Positions 23,491 through 35,031 of a stretch of 64,000 nucleotides of DNA are shown here, piece by piece. Origin of the DNA: Edaphochlamys debaryana (lineage: Eukaryota; Chlorophyta; Chlorophyceae; Chlamydomonadales); NCBI GenBank assembly GCA_016858145.1, contig JAEHOE010000048.1, forward strand, positions 496,001-560,000. Direction: 5' to 3'. Numbering within the stretch: position 1 is the stretch's first letter; each line of letters starts with the position of its first letter. Position numbers and translations under genes: made by a program. The notes under the pieces were generated by a model that saw only the letters and a program-made list of their open reading frames with translations, was not told where the DNA came from and made no database searches.

Positions 23491-24113
23491 GGTTGCGGTG
23501 AAGAGTCTGTGCAGAGCGGGGTTGTGTTGAGCGGAGGACTTGGCAACGCCAGGGATGCGGTCTGCAGTTGGGCCCGATCGTCCACGCACTTTTGTCGTTC
23601 GCCGAGCTCGAGGTGACTTCACTGGGCCCGATCGCATGCTTGACTGGTGGCTGGCTTGGCGGACGAGGGCTGAGGCTGTGGAGGACTTGGTTTGTGCGCG
23701 GCAGTCCGACCGATTCAGCAGTCCTCGCACGTACGCAGACCCGGGCTGTTACCGATGAGGCTGAATTCATGTAACCGAGCATCAACACGCGATAGCCATT
23801 TGAGTTACAACAGGAGTGCGTGTGGCACCTCCCGCTACCCCCGCTGTGCCCTCCCACCCCCGGCACACCTCCCCCGACTCCGTCTCCCAATTGGGCAGTC
23901 GCTCGCCAGCAGGGCTGCTACTGGTGAAGCTGCACACATGGGAGTGAGAGCCGAAACCGACAGAGTTACATGTGCATGCTCGCACCGCCCGCAGCCCCGT
24001 GTCACCCTCTCCCCGCGCGCACAGCCCCTCGCGCGCTGCGCCCGCGGCTTCACCGATACTCCCAACAGCAACCCCCCTGCGAGCGAAGACCCCAGCACCT
24101 CCCCCGCAACACA
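23491..24113. promoter_or_regulatory. P450 copy B promoter and distal 3' region of copy C
   Basis: No exon-like segments. A minus-strand TGTAA at 23966-23970 would give copy C a 3' UTR of about 670 bases that includes the direct repeats at 24114-24530. Confidence 0.35.
23966..23970 (-). terminator. TGTAA poly(A) signal for P450 copy C
   Basis: Plus-strand ttaca, about 670 bases past the stop codon at 24640-24642. A second ttaca near 23803 is an alternative. Confidence 0.25.
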
Positions 24114-24530
24114 ACCAATATCCGCAGGCCTACACCCTTAATCTCCATGGACCGCCACCACCACCACCACCAGCCTCCATCGATGCCCTACAGGGTCTCT
24201 TGAGATCGCCCCTCAAGGTGTGCGCTCCTCCACCGTCCCGTCTCATGGCTTGTCCTCGCAGCTCCTTCCTCGCTCGCCTCATCTCAACCGCCACCCTCTC
24301 TGGGCCGACCAATGTCCGCAGGCCTACAGCCTCAATCTCCATGGACCTCCACCACCACCACCAGCCTCCATCGATGCCCTACAGCAGCTGCCTACAGGGT
24401 CTCTTGGGGTCTCGCCGCCTGACCACTTTGAGATCGCCCCTCAAGGCGTGCGTCTCATTGCTTGTCCTCGCAGCTCCTCGCTCGCTCGCCTCATCTCAAC
24501 CACCAACGACCAACGTCTCTGGGCCGGCGC
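24114..24530. repeat. Two direct repeats (~194 and ~220 bp) in the P450 copy C 3' region
   Basis: Unit 1 is 24114-24307 and unit 2 is 24308-24530. Shared landmarks in order: accaat-x-tccgcaggccta, aatctccatggac, a CCA triplet run, agcctccatcgatgcccta, agggtctcttg, gagatcgcccctcaagg, gcttgtcctcgcagctcct, cgcctcatctcaacc and ctctgggccg. Unit 2 has two small insertions. They are absent from the regions downstream of copies A and B. Confidence 0.85.
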
Positions 24531-24639
24531 CCACCACCAGCTCCTGCCCGCGCTCCTCCCACCCCCCGCGGCGACCCCCAGCCCGGCAGCACACAGCCAC
24601 GCCACACACCTGCGCAGAACACGAGGCCCACAGCCCCCC

Positions 24640-27600
24640 TCACGCCGCCGTTTGCGGCCTCCTGAGCACCGGCCTCACCCACAGCCCCCCCTTGGGCGCC
24701 ATGGTGATCCCCACCGCCAGCTGCAGCGGCACCTGACCCGGCTCCAGCTCAAAGCGGAGGCGCTGGTAGAGAACGGCCAGGGTCGCCTTGGCCTCCTGGG
24801 GGGAGATGGAAACCGAGTGGGGGAAACTTCGAAGGGGCCACACCCAAGGCTAAGACTCCGGGCAGTCGGGTCTGGGTCATGTCCCCTGCACTCCGCTTTC
24901 CAGGGATTCACGCAACGGTAATGCTTGCGCCACTGGCTGAGAGCCCATTGCCCAATCTCCCGTCACCCCTATCTCCTCCACAATCCCCGCATACTCCCAC
25001 GCCTCCTCACCTGCATGGCGAACTTCCACCCCACGCACATGCGGCTGCCGTACCCGAATGGAGCGTGGGCCCCGGGCACCTTCGCGCACACCTCGGGGTA
25101 CAGAGGGGAGGTCTGCGACAGGGAGAATGTCAGTCTTACTTCACAAGCCTCTTCCAGCATTGAGTATCTCTCCCAACCCCTGAGCACCACCACCACCCCT
25201 CACCGGCATGAATCGCTCCGGCACAAAGTCGTCCACGCGGGGCCACACGTCGTCGGCGTGGTGGGAGGAGTACATGGACATCATGAGGGACACCCCGGGG
25301 GGCACCGAGTAGGGGCCGACCTGCAGAGGGTTTGCGGGAGGGTGGCAAGCCGGCCTGCTTGCGTTCCTGGAATCCTCTCATGGTGCGACCCTCTGATGCG
25401 ATCTGTGAGTGTGAGGCCAGGCTCCGAAGCCGCCGCAAGTATCAGCTTCGTGACTGGAAAGGCACAGGACCGTGACGGACCGCACCTGGTACGGTGCGCC
25501 CTTCTCCACGCCCCTGTTTGTGCCCGGCGCTGGCGGGAAGAGTCGCATGGCCTCCTGGAAGACTGCCTCCGTGTAGACCAGGCGGGGGAGGTCGGCCTCG
25601 GTGGGGAGCCTGGGGGGAGGAGGGGTTCAGGGGCAGGCAATGAGGGAGAGGGATGAAGCGGGGCACAGGGTTGTCCAGCCCCAACGGCCAGCACCCAGCC
25701 AAAGAAGCCCTACCACCCCACCAGCCGCCCACCTGTCGGGCCCAAGCACGGAGTCCACCTCAGAGATCAGCCGCGCCTCGGCTGCGGTGGGGCGTGTGGG
25801 GCGGGGAGTAAGTGCCGCGTGTGAGATCGGTAAGCAGGAGGAAACTGTTCAGCAGAATCTGCTCACCCTCGGGGTTGGTCGCCAGGCAGTACACGGCGAA
25901 GGACAGGGCGTTGGCAGTCGTCTCGTAGCCGGCAAGGATGAACGTTTGGACCTGAGGGCAGCAAAGGAGGTGTGGTCGTGGCCTGTACTTCCTCTGTTTA
26001 TGTACGGTCGAGGGTTCTTCGACTGATGCCGCGTTGTGAAGCAGACATGCCCCTGCCAAAAGCCCCAGGCACCCAATATCCACCCCTTCCCCACCCACCC
26101 GCCCACCCCACCCCCCTCCCCCCCACCACTCACCTGCGCCGCCACCTGCAGGTCCGTGAGCCCCTGCCCCGTGGCCTTGTCACGTGCCGCCAGCATGAGG
26201 CCCAGGAAGGAGCCGGGGGACACGGAGGGAGCGGGAGGGTCGCCGCCGGGGACGTCACCGGCGCCCTTGGCGCCTCCATTGGTCAGCACACCATTGCCAG
26301 CCTTGGCGTCGCCCCCATTGGCCTCAGGGCCGTGGCCGTTGGCCTGCTTGCCGTTGACTGCGTCCGCCCCTCCGCGCTCGCGCCAGCTGGCGATGAGGTG
26401 CATGCACACGTCGCGGAGGTCAGCCCGGGCCTGGAAGCAGAGGGTGGGGAAAAGAACGTAGGGAAGTTCTGTTCTGACCGAAGGCGGAGGTCAGCCAGGA
26501 AGCAGGAGTTGAACGAGGGTTCTAGGCAAGTGTCGCACTGACAGAAAACACGCGGGGACAAGAGTGCACAACAGAATCTCTGAGCACAGCAGTTAGGCTG
26601 GATTGCGGGACCGGACTATGACGAATCTCTGGACCAGACGGCCGGCAACTGCAGGCACGCACCTTGAGCAGCCCCGCGAAGGGGGGGTCGGGGAAGGCGT
26701 GCGCCAGGGCGGACACCAGGGGCCGCAGCTCCGGCAGCAGCACGCCGACGCGGCCGTACCTGGGGGGAGGACGAGGGAGCGGTAGGGCATTGGAGAGGGC
26801 CCCTCTGGGCGTCGCCACGGGGAGGGGGAGGGGAAGGGAGCGAGGCACGCGCCGCACCACCATGAGCAAGAGCGTGGAACGCAGGGATCAAGGCTGTGTG
26901 CAGGTATCCGGATCGAGCCCCCCAGCCGGCAATGCGACGTGTCGGGCCACGAGGGACGCACTCCCCGAGGGCCAGGGGCACTCACTTGCTGCCGTTGCGG
27001 ATGGACATGTACTTGAAGGTGTCGCGGCACGCGGCCACCAGCACACGGCCGAAGTGCTGGTCAGCGCCCTCCCCTCCGGCCCCCGCCCCCTCGGGGCCCC
27101 CTGCGTCAGCCTCGTCGCTGCCATCGGTGGTGTTGAAGTCGACCCTGGGGTGAGGAGTTGGGTTGAAGAGGTGTGTTGGAGAGTTGTGTTGGAGAGTTGT
27201 GTCGAAGAGTTGAGGAGGGCTGTCTAGATTGACCATGACCAGGGCGTAGCAGCGGCTTCTGCAAGGGCCTAAGGCAGGCCGTGTCGGGCACGAGGATGCG
27301 CTCCGTTCGACTGCCTCCCCCTCCTCCCTCCCTCCCCTCCTTCCTCTCACCCGTACGCCGTAGACCCCACCACCTGCAGCGTCATTGCGCCCAGCTCCCG
27401 CCACAGGTCCACGCGCCCCGCCCCCGCCGCCCTGCCCGCCAGCCGCCCCGCCAGCGCCTCCGCGCAGTCCAGCATGCGGGGCAGGTAGCCGGACAGAGAG
27501 GCGGAGGAGAAGGCGGGCTGCCAGGAAGAGCGGACAAGGCGCCAGTAGTCGTCCCTGCAAACACGGCGGAAGAAACGTCCTTGAGCAAAGCCACCACAGT

Positions 27601-29026
27601 GACCGCAATGACAAGCACAGCCGTATGGAACCGTCATTCTTGAGTCCATGCTGCCGGACGGACCTGCCAACCGCAGCCCTCCCCACACCTCCCCACACAC
27701 GAGTGCACTAATACTTATCACGCGCCGACCCTACGCATCCTAAACACACCTCCCCACACGAAAGAAACTGCAGACTGCAATTGCCAGGCAACGTCGGCGC
27801 AAGGGCGACAATGGCCCGCTAGCCCACGTCACCGCAATGACAAGCGGTCCGTATTGAAGGCAGGAACGGCCGTGAGGGATCATCCTCAGCCCGACTGTGC
27901 TTGTGGAACGGACCTGCCAACCCCACACCAAACACACCTGGCCGACACGAGGCCCCAGTCGTCTAGCTTTTGGAACTCGCCCGACAGGAGCCCCCGGAAC
28001 TGGGAGTGGTTGAGCAGCTTGGAGCCGGCCTGTGGGGGCGGGAGGCGAGGGCGGTAGGGGGCCGGAAAATCGTGTCGGCATCAAGGGGTGTGTGCAAGGC
28101 AGAGGGGCACAGCGCGGCGGCGAGCGCAGTGGTGGGCCCGACCTGCCTTGGCCCTTAAGCCACGTGTGGTGAGGGGAAAGGGACGCTTGCATAGTGATCC
28201 CAGGTCCGCCCCCGCTTGCCTGCCTCAGGAGCTCTGGCTCTGTCACCACCACCATCCAGCTGCGGCCGAGGCATACCTGGCGGGGGGCCGGGAGGCATGC
28301 GAAGGAAGGCAGGGGCAGGTGGGGAGGAGAGGGGCAGGGCACGGTAAAGCAGTGAGGAAACGAAGCTGCGGACCACAACCTCTGTGGTCACTCCTCGTGT
28401 AAGACCACGTGGCCCTGGATGAGGCGTCAGGGCACCCTGCCCCCACAACCTCTCTCAAGCAGCCCCCTCCCCCGCACCCTCGAGCTCCCCTTGTCATGCT
28501 TCCCACCGGTGATCCACTCCCTCCCCTCCCTTTCTTGCCTTGAAGACCGGCCCATATTGCTTGCGGCACGCACGGAAGAACGTGGGCGTGCCCTGGCGGA
28601 TGATCTGGGGCAGGTGGCCCACGATGGGCGGTGCGGGCGGCCCTGTAGGGCAAAAGGAGAAACGGAGAGTAGGCTTGAGGGATGGGGTGGGGTGGGGAGA
28701 GGCCGGGCGGGAGAAGGCGGTGTGCACATGCGGGTGGAGCTGGGGGGGAGAGGGGCTGCTGCTGGTGAGGGCCGGTGGAGGGGCTGGGGACACGCCGGCT
28801 GAGTGACGAGCACTCCAACCGGAGAACAACGTGAGGCGCCCCTGCGTGCAGACAGCCCCCGGCGCCATGTGCGCTACGTGGCGCTGGGCGAAGGAGCACC
28901 TGGGATGTGACGCAGGCGCCAGCGCTTGTAGAGCTCGAGCGAGAGGAGCAGCTCGATGGCAACCAGTGCGAGGATGCTCCAGCCGAGCCACTTGAGGCCC
29001 AGCAGCAGCAGCGCCAGCGGCTCCAT
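24640..29026 (-). CDS. Cytochrome P450, CYP711 clan, tandem copy C (589 aa)
   Basis: Model: complement(join(24640..24795, 25011..25112, 25204..25320, 25486..25609, 25733..25781, 25867..25951, 26134..26430, 26663..26759, 26986..27144, 27351..27554, 27938..28029, 28220..28276, 28539..28642, 28900..29026)), 14 exons, 590 codons, the same architecture as copy B. Landmarks: anchor MEPLALLLLGLKWLGW, I-helix AGYETT (386-391), EAMR (443-446), VPERF, and heme loop FGYGSRMCVG with Cys530. Two exons (28539..28642 and 28220..28276) use GC donors. The helix before the long insert reads CMHLIASW and the insert is seven residues longer than in B. The substrate-recognition exon 27938..28029 (GSKLLNHSQFRGLLSG) differs clearly from B (GAKIHNRYAFDGLMRG), pointing to different substrates. 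The promoter is shared head-to-head with the BTB gene. Confidence 0.9.
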
Positions 29027-29333
29027 GGTTGAAGTGGTGTGGAGTGAGTGCAGTGGGGCGTTGTGCTCCAGAGCCCTTGTTGCCAGCCCGGATTATGCAG
29101 TCGTTGGGCCCAGTAACTGTCGCCCGAGATGCTTGTCCGCTCCTCGCTCTCCCCAGCGCTCTACGCTAATTCGAACAAAAATCACGCCTGCACAAACTCT
29201 AATACCGCAATTGGATAACCGCGGCGTTTATGAGGTTGCAACACCGCTCTCTGCTTCTCACGAGCCGGCCCAAGGCCTGGCTGGGCCGCTAGAAACGAGC
29301 GCATCAAGCTCATAGCTGCTGCTCATAGCAAGG
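29027..29333. promoter_or_regulatory. Divergent promoter, P450 copy C (-) and BTB gene (+)
   Basis: Only 307 bases separate the two start codons, so both 5' UTRs and promoters must fit here. The region is less GC-rich in parts (around 29160-29210). No clear TATA motif or operator was identified. Confidence 0.5.
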
Positions 29334-31188
29334 ATGGCAGCCTCTGCAATCGAGAAGCAGCCCTCGGGGCTCATCACCCTGCTAACAGCGGATGGCGCGG
29401 AGCTGCACGTCGATAAAGAGCTGCTTTGCTCCAGGCAAGGGAACTAAACCGGTCTGGGGCCAAAACCCAGCCCCCACACTCCCCGGGGCGCGCCCTTCCA
29501 TCCTCGCGGTCCTCGCCCCCCATGGCCCCAACCCCCTCCACACTCTCGCTCCTCTCCACCTCGCCCCCAGCTCCAAGTTCTTCGCGGGCATGCTGACCAC
29601 GTGCGACACGACGCGGCTTCACGTGGAGGAGACGCGGGACACCATGGAGCTGGTGCTATCAGTCATGCGCGGCACGCCGCCTGCGGCCACCTTTGACACG
29701 CGCAGCGCGGCGTGCTGGGCCGCGTACAAGCGGGTGGGGCGGAGGTCGGAGAAATGAGCCCAGTGGGGAAGGGGGTGCGTAGCAATGCTAGCCGGCCGTA
29801 CCGATAAGGGCTGTGTGGCAGCTCTTGCAGGCCCAGCACCTCGGGGAGGGGGGGCTGGGGCTGGAGGGGGAAGGGCCTTACGTAGCGTGTGGGCCGAAAC
29901 CGGGGCGGCGGTGGACCGGGCCGGCTGCGGCAGAAGGCCTGACTTGCGGTAGGGTGCAGACACGGATGGGGATATAGCTTGGGTTCGTGGGGTACTGTAG
30001 TGCGGGAGGCGGGCGATGAGAACATTAGCGTTGGTATTCCTACGGGGCGGCGCCTCGAGCGCGGCCCGGCGCATCCCCAGGCCCCATCCGCCCCCCCAAC
30101 TCTCTGAATGTCCCTGCCCCTCCCCCCTGGCCTCTCCCCCCCTGACAGGTCCTGATCGTGGCGGACAAGTACGACATGAGCCTGGTCAAGGAGCGGTGCG
30201 AGAAGTGGCTCGTGTCCAGGTGGGGAGGGGAGGGGGGGTGGAGGCGGAGGGGTAGAGGTGGCAAGGGGGAGGGGGGGAGGGGTAGGTGGTGGATACGCAG
30301 GGGACGCGGCGCCCGCAGAGGCACAAGAGCACGGGAAGGCCCATGGTGCCGAGGCGGGGCGAGAGCGCCGCGGGGTACCGCAGCCTGCCACCCCTAGACA
30401 CCCCAGCATCCACCCGTTCCCTCTCACCCCACCGCCGCTCCCCACACCACCTCAACCACCCCAACCACCCCAACCGCCCCCAGGTGTCTGCGAGGGCGCA
30501 TGCGGGAGCTGCAGACCTTTCGCTTCCAGGACGTGGCCGAGGGGTTCGAGTGGCTGGGCATATGCCAGAAGTTCGACCTAAGGGACCTGGGGTGAGCGGG
30601 TTGGGGTTGGGATTGGGGAGTGGGGAGTGGGAGTGGGAGTGGGGTGCGAGCGCCGCCGTAGGTCGTGGAGGGCGGGAGCGGGGCGGGGGGCCGCAGGGAC
30701 GGGCGCGGGAGGTGGAGTACAGCGGGGCATGGACCTGCCACCCCGTACCGCGCCTTCAGTTACTCTGGCGGTCCTTGCCCCCTCCTGCCCCCACGTAACT
30801 CGCCTTCACTCTCCCTCACGCCCTGAAACGTCACGCCCCCAGCTGGTAAAACAATGGCCCCTCCACCCACCCCTTCACGCCCTCATCCCCCTACGGTCCT
30901 CCTCACCCCTCCCTCTCCCTCTCCCCTCAACCCCCCCCCCCCCCCAGATGGTACTGCGCCTACGACCTGGGCTCCCAGCTGGCGGCGGGGGCCTGGCAGC
31001 GCCCAGCGCCCGAGTGCCTTGAGGCCGTCACCTGCCCCGAGCTGCTCAAGACCATCATTGAGGCGGCGCAGGCGGCGGCGAGGGAGCGGGAGCGGCAGGC
31101 GGGGGCGGGGGGGAGTGGGGGGGCGGGAGCGGCGGGGAGAGCGGGCGGCGCGGAGGCCGCGGAGGGGGCCGCGGGCGGCGCGGAGTGA
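29334..31188 (+). CDS. BTB/POZ domain protein (227 aa)
   Basis: Model: join(29334..29434, 29571..29733, 30149..30219, 30484..30591, 30948..31188), 228 codons. The first intron has a GC donor. The N-terminal half is a BTB/POZ fold: ITLLTADGAELHVDKELLC (strand and first helix), SKFFAGML, then VEETRDTMELVLSVM and the closing VLIVADKYDMSLVKERCEKWL. BTB domains dimerise and often recruit targets to cullin-3 ubiquitin ligases. No kelch, MATH or NPH3 partner domain is present. Instead a helical segment follows (VAEGFEWLGICQKFDL, then YCAYDLGSQLAAGAW), ending in a Gly/Ala/Glu-rich low-complexity tail. It is short, so it could be an adaptor or a regulator of dimers. The start is the first ATG in frame just before the BTB core. 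Confidence 0.82.
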
Positions 31189-32594
31189 GGCTGGGTGCGA
31201 GGGGAGGGGCTGGGGGGGTGGGCTTGGTGGGGTTGGTGTGGGGGAGGGGGAGAGCGTTTTGGGGTGGCCTGGTTGTGGGGGTGATTGTTGCAGGATTCGC
31301 ATTGTGTGGCGGCACTTGGCAGGCTGGGGGGCTTTGGTGAGCAGCGAGTGGGCGTTACAAACTGCGCAGGGCGAGGCCGTAGTCTGACGCGCAAATAAAG
31401 AGCAAACAGCTACTTCTTTCTTGCATCTGGACCGCCATTGAGACCGCTGCCGGATTTTGCTCGGTGTGTAGGCAGTGGCGATTCATCAGACGCAAACAAC
31501 TCTAGATGGCGGGGTGTGGCACGTGGGGGTGCAATGCGAGTCATGCGACGTTGGGTGTGGAGTAGGGCCAAGTGGGATAAGGAGTAGGGGGCGCAGAAGC
31601 AGGGTCAGCGTGGCGGCGTTGAGGGCGTTGGGTTGCAGAAACGCCCTCGCCGATGTGGGGATGGCCGGGAGGGTTACGGCAGCCAACTGTACGGCCACAG
31701 CTCTGGGCATGGAGGTTACTTAACCGCGGGCCGCGGCTTCGAAAGCAGTATCACACATTGCTGAAATTGATCTGGAGGGGCCCACTAGGCTGGCTGCTGT
31801 CCGGCGCGTTGCTACGGAGCACGTGCAGTGTTGTGCGATCAAAATGGATGCGGGGGGCGGGGTGGGTGCCAAGGATGCGGGGTTGCGGGGGCAGTTGTGC
31901 AGCTGCATCGGTTGCAAGGCGCGTTGGATGGTGGCCACACGTGACTGATCGAGCAAGGGAGCAGGCGAGGACACACACAACAAAAGGCTCGGTCACCTCC
32001 GGCCAACACGGCCGAGCAGCACTGCTATCCGTGGTGGCCTGGCTGCGGCAGAGACGACAGACGAGTCTCAGCTTGTGCTGAAGACCGCAGCCCTAGCGGA
32101 AGCGGCGATTGGATGCGGTATGGGTTCTGACCTGTGCTTGGTCGTGGAGGCTGGACGCAAACTCTCGGTGAGAGAGTTCCGCACCCACTAACCGCCGCGC
32201 CACAACCCCGAGAACGCGGCTCCTCTCGCCCCGGCCCAAAGGCGCCCAAGCAACCTCTATCAGCACTCTATAATCAGCCCTGGATTGAAGTTTCAGCGAG
32301 ATTCCGGCCCTCCGTGGCCTGCCCGGCTGCACCCCACCGCACGCCGCTCCGCCCCGCGCGCTATCCACCCCCCGGTACGTCCCCCGCATCACTCCAACCC
32401 CAGCTCTCTTCACCCGGCCGCCCCAACTCCGCTCCGTCCCTCCTTCGCTCGGCTCTAGCCTGACTGCCTGAGCTGGGCTCAGCACCGTAGCTCTCCGCCG
32501 GCTCTCCACCGCTCCTACCTCTCCCTGGCTTACAGCGAGCAGCCCTCAACACTGCGAGCTGCAGCACTCGGTGCGCTCGGCCCACTCCCCTGCC
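31189..32594. other. Intergenic between convergent BTB and LOG genes, 1.4 kb
   Basis: Both genes end into this stretch. I found no exon-like coding segment, no TGTAA in a useful position for either gene, and no repeat. The open frames here (for example 31475-31723 and 31653-32081) lack conserved features. Confidence 0.35.
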
Positions 32595-35031
32595 TCAGTG
32601 TTTGGCCGCCTCCGCCTCCGCCGCCCTGTCCCCCGCCTCCGCCTGTGCCGAGCTCATGCCCACATCCACCCCCACGGGCTCCTTGGCAGACAGCATGGAG
32701 GCCACCAAGGAGACGGGGGCTGGGGGGGGGGGCGGGAAAGTGGTGGTGGTGGTGGTGGGGAGGGCGGAGGAATGGGATGTAATGGAGGGATTAATTGAAG
32801 GTTCAAGTGTCAGGGTTTGGCTCGTTCGTCGGGACAAGCAGCGGTCGCGGCTGGAGGGTGTGGATTCCCGCCCTGGGAAGCTCCACGAGGCGGGATGGAC
32901 ACCGGGAAACCCCTCGCGCCCGAAGCCTCAGCCCCCTGAACCACCTCCACCCCTCCCCCTTGCTCACGCGTGAACGCCCGCATGCGGGCCACCAGGTCGG
33001 CGGGGTCCTCCGACACAATGAGGTTCATGTTCTGGGGCCGGATGAAGCCCTGGGGAGGGCGGGAGGGAGGAGGAAAACTCGGAGAATGTCGGGTCAAGGG
33101 CGGGGCCAGGCACCATGCATTTCCCCCAATCTCGCCGGGGGTTATCCAGGGAGGACTGAGATGCAGCCGGCCGCCCTGCTTCAAGCCCCTCGGCCCCTAC
33201 CGGCCGCACGTGCTCCGCGTGCCCCTGCACCCCTCGCCGGCAGCGCCGACCTGCACGCCCGTACCACGTGGCCAACCTCCCCTGCCCCCGCTACGCCCTG
33301 CCCCCGCCGCGTGCGCAGTACCGGTGCCGATGCCCTGCCCTTGGACCCCCCCCCCTCCTCGCCCCCGGCCCCACCTCCTTGACTGCGTGGTCCACGAAGG
33401 CGGTGAGGGGGTCGAAGAAACCCCGCAGGTTGAGCAGCGCAATGGGCTTGGTGTGGAAGCCCAGCTGGGGTGGGGGTGGGAGGTGGGTGGAAGTGAGGAG
33501 GCAGTGGGGGAGCAGGCTAGGACGAAGGGGAGCGCGTCGGAGCCCATCCCGGTGTGCGGCAGGGCAGTGCCCCCGACGCGTGCCCCTCTTTCCCCTCCCT
33601 CAGTCCCTGGCCACACTCGCCCGGCCCAGGCATTTCCTATCCCGACCCCCCTCCCCACCTGCTGCCACGTCACCACCTCCATCAGCTCCTCCAGGGTGCC
33701 GAAGCCGCCTGGGGGTTCCGGGGGTTTCGAGGGTTTGGGATGGACGGGGCCAGAGTGCCACTTGCTCATCCGGTGCAGCGGGGCTGTGCATCCACGACAC
33801 CCCCAGTCATGTCCCCAACCCCAAACCCGTGGCTAACATTGTTGCTGTCTTCGACATTTCGGCCGTTTGCTAGCCCATCTTCCCTTGCTTCTCTCCGTCA
33901 ACCCCGTGCGACACCCCCGCAGAGAGCCGCACCCCACCCGGCAGAGCGATGAAGCCGTCTGCGTGCTGTGCCATGAGAGCCTGTGGGAGGGCAGGGAGGT
34001 ACGATGGGGACGGCTGGGTACGGTAGCAGGAAAGCGAGCAGGCGGTCAGGGGTGCTAGCTCCTGGCACGGACGAGCAAGCAAAGGCGCCGTCGGCTTCCC
34101 CACAGCCCAGCGAAGCCGACACAGCCCCTCCCTCCCGTGCCCCCACCACACGTGCCGAGCCCAGCCGCCCCCACCCCCTTGCCTTGCGCGTGTGCATGTC
34201 TTTCACGATGGTGGTGCGGCCAATTAGCGAACCCGACACCTGCCGGGGAAGAGCGCACACACATGCACACTGGACTCAGATGATGAGTGCTTGCCCTGCC
34301 TCATTTTCAATTGAGCCCTGCCCTTGCCCGCCCGTTGGGCATAAGGCCATGCGCAGGCCTTTGCAGGCAAATGGACAGATAGGGCCCAGTGCAGCTCGCA
34401 ACCAAGGCCTGTGCCCCATGACACTCAGAGAAGCCCGTCATCCGGTTACTCGATTACGCACTCTCTACCGCCGGCACATTCCCCATTCCCCCCCTGCCTG
34501 CGCACCTCCCGCGGAGTGAGCGCCTCCGGGATAACCCCAAGCACTCCATCGTCCCCGAGGCCCGCCTGAACGGTGCGGGCGATCTCGCCCATCAGCCCCA
34601 CCGTGCCGCCTGGGGTAGAGGGCGGAGGGGTTGTGGGGTTTTGCGATTGGGTGCCGGGGTGGCAAGAACCCATGGGGTGGTGGGAGTACCGCGCTGCTGC
34701 ACTGTCGTGCAGGACAGGCGTGAAGAGGCGCGGGGCCTTGCTGGGCCTTATGTGTCTTCGCAAGCACGCCCTTGCTGGGCCCTGACCGGTCGGTGAGGCC
34801 GCTTCAGGCGGCCCTCTTCTGCAGCTCGGTGGCACTGGTCACAGCAGAAACTCCCTGTACGACTGCCGCACGTGTCGTACCTCCGTACACGAGGCCGATG
34901 CGCTCAGACACGAGGTACTCCCCAAGCTGCTTGGCGGCTGCCATGTACGCGGGATCGTTGCCCGGCGACGCCCCACAGAAGACGCAGAGCTTCCGCAGCT
35001 CACGGGGTCCGTCCTGCTGCTGCTGAGCCAT
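32595..35031 (-). CDS. LOG-type cytokinin riboside 5'-monophosphate phosphoribohydrolase (233 aa)
   Basis: Model: complement(join(32595..32719, 32968..33049, 33375..33464, 33659..33708, 33938..33980, 34183..34239, 34506..34609, 34881..35031)), 234 codons. LOG enzymes cut ribose phosphate from cytokinin nucleotides to release the active free base. Signatures: CVFCGASPG near the N-terminus, GLVYGGGTVGLMGEIA across the first splice, and the catalytic PGGFGTLEEL (118-127) with its Glu residues, followed by HTKPIALLNLRGFFDPL and the GFIRP segment. The family is about 180-220 aa; the extra length is a C-terminal Ala/Glu tail. Exon 34183..34239 has a GC donor. From 35031 the frame stays open upstream to 35268 with Pro/Ser/Arg-rich sequence that could be a plastid targeting extension, so the start is uncertain. 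It is divergent from the GT77 gene. Confidence 0.9.

Noticed and set aside
3997..29026. Assigning the P450s as MAX1 strigolactone oxidases
   Set aside because: Clan-level resemblance only. No carotenoid cleavage dioxygenase gene is nearby and the substrate-recognition parts differ.
19430..29026. P450 copies B or C as pseudogenes
   Set aside because: All exons are open, the phases match and the codon totals are whole. The AGYETT, ExxR, PERF and heme Cys motifs are all present.
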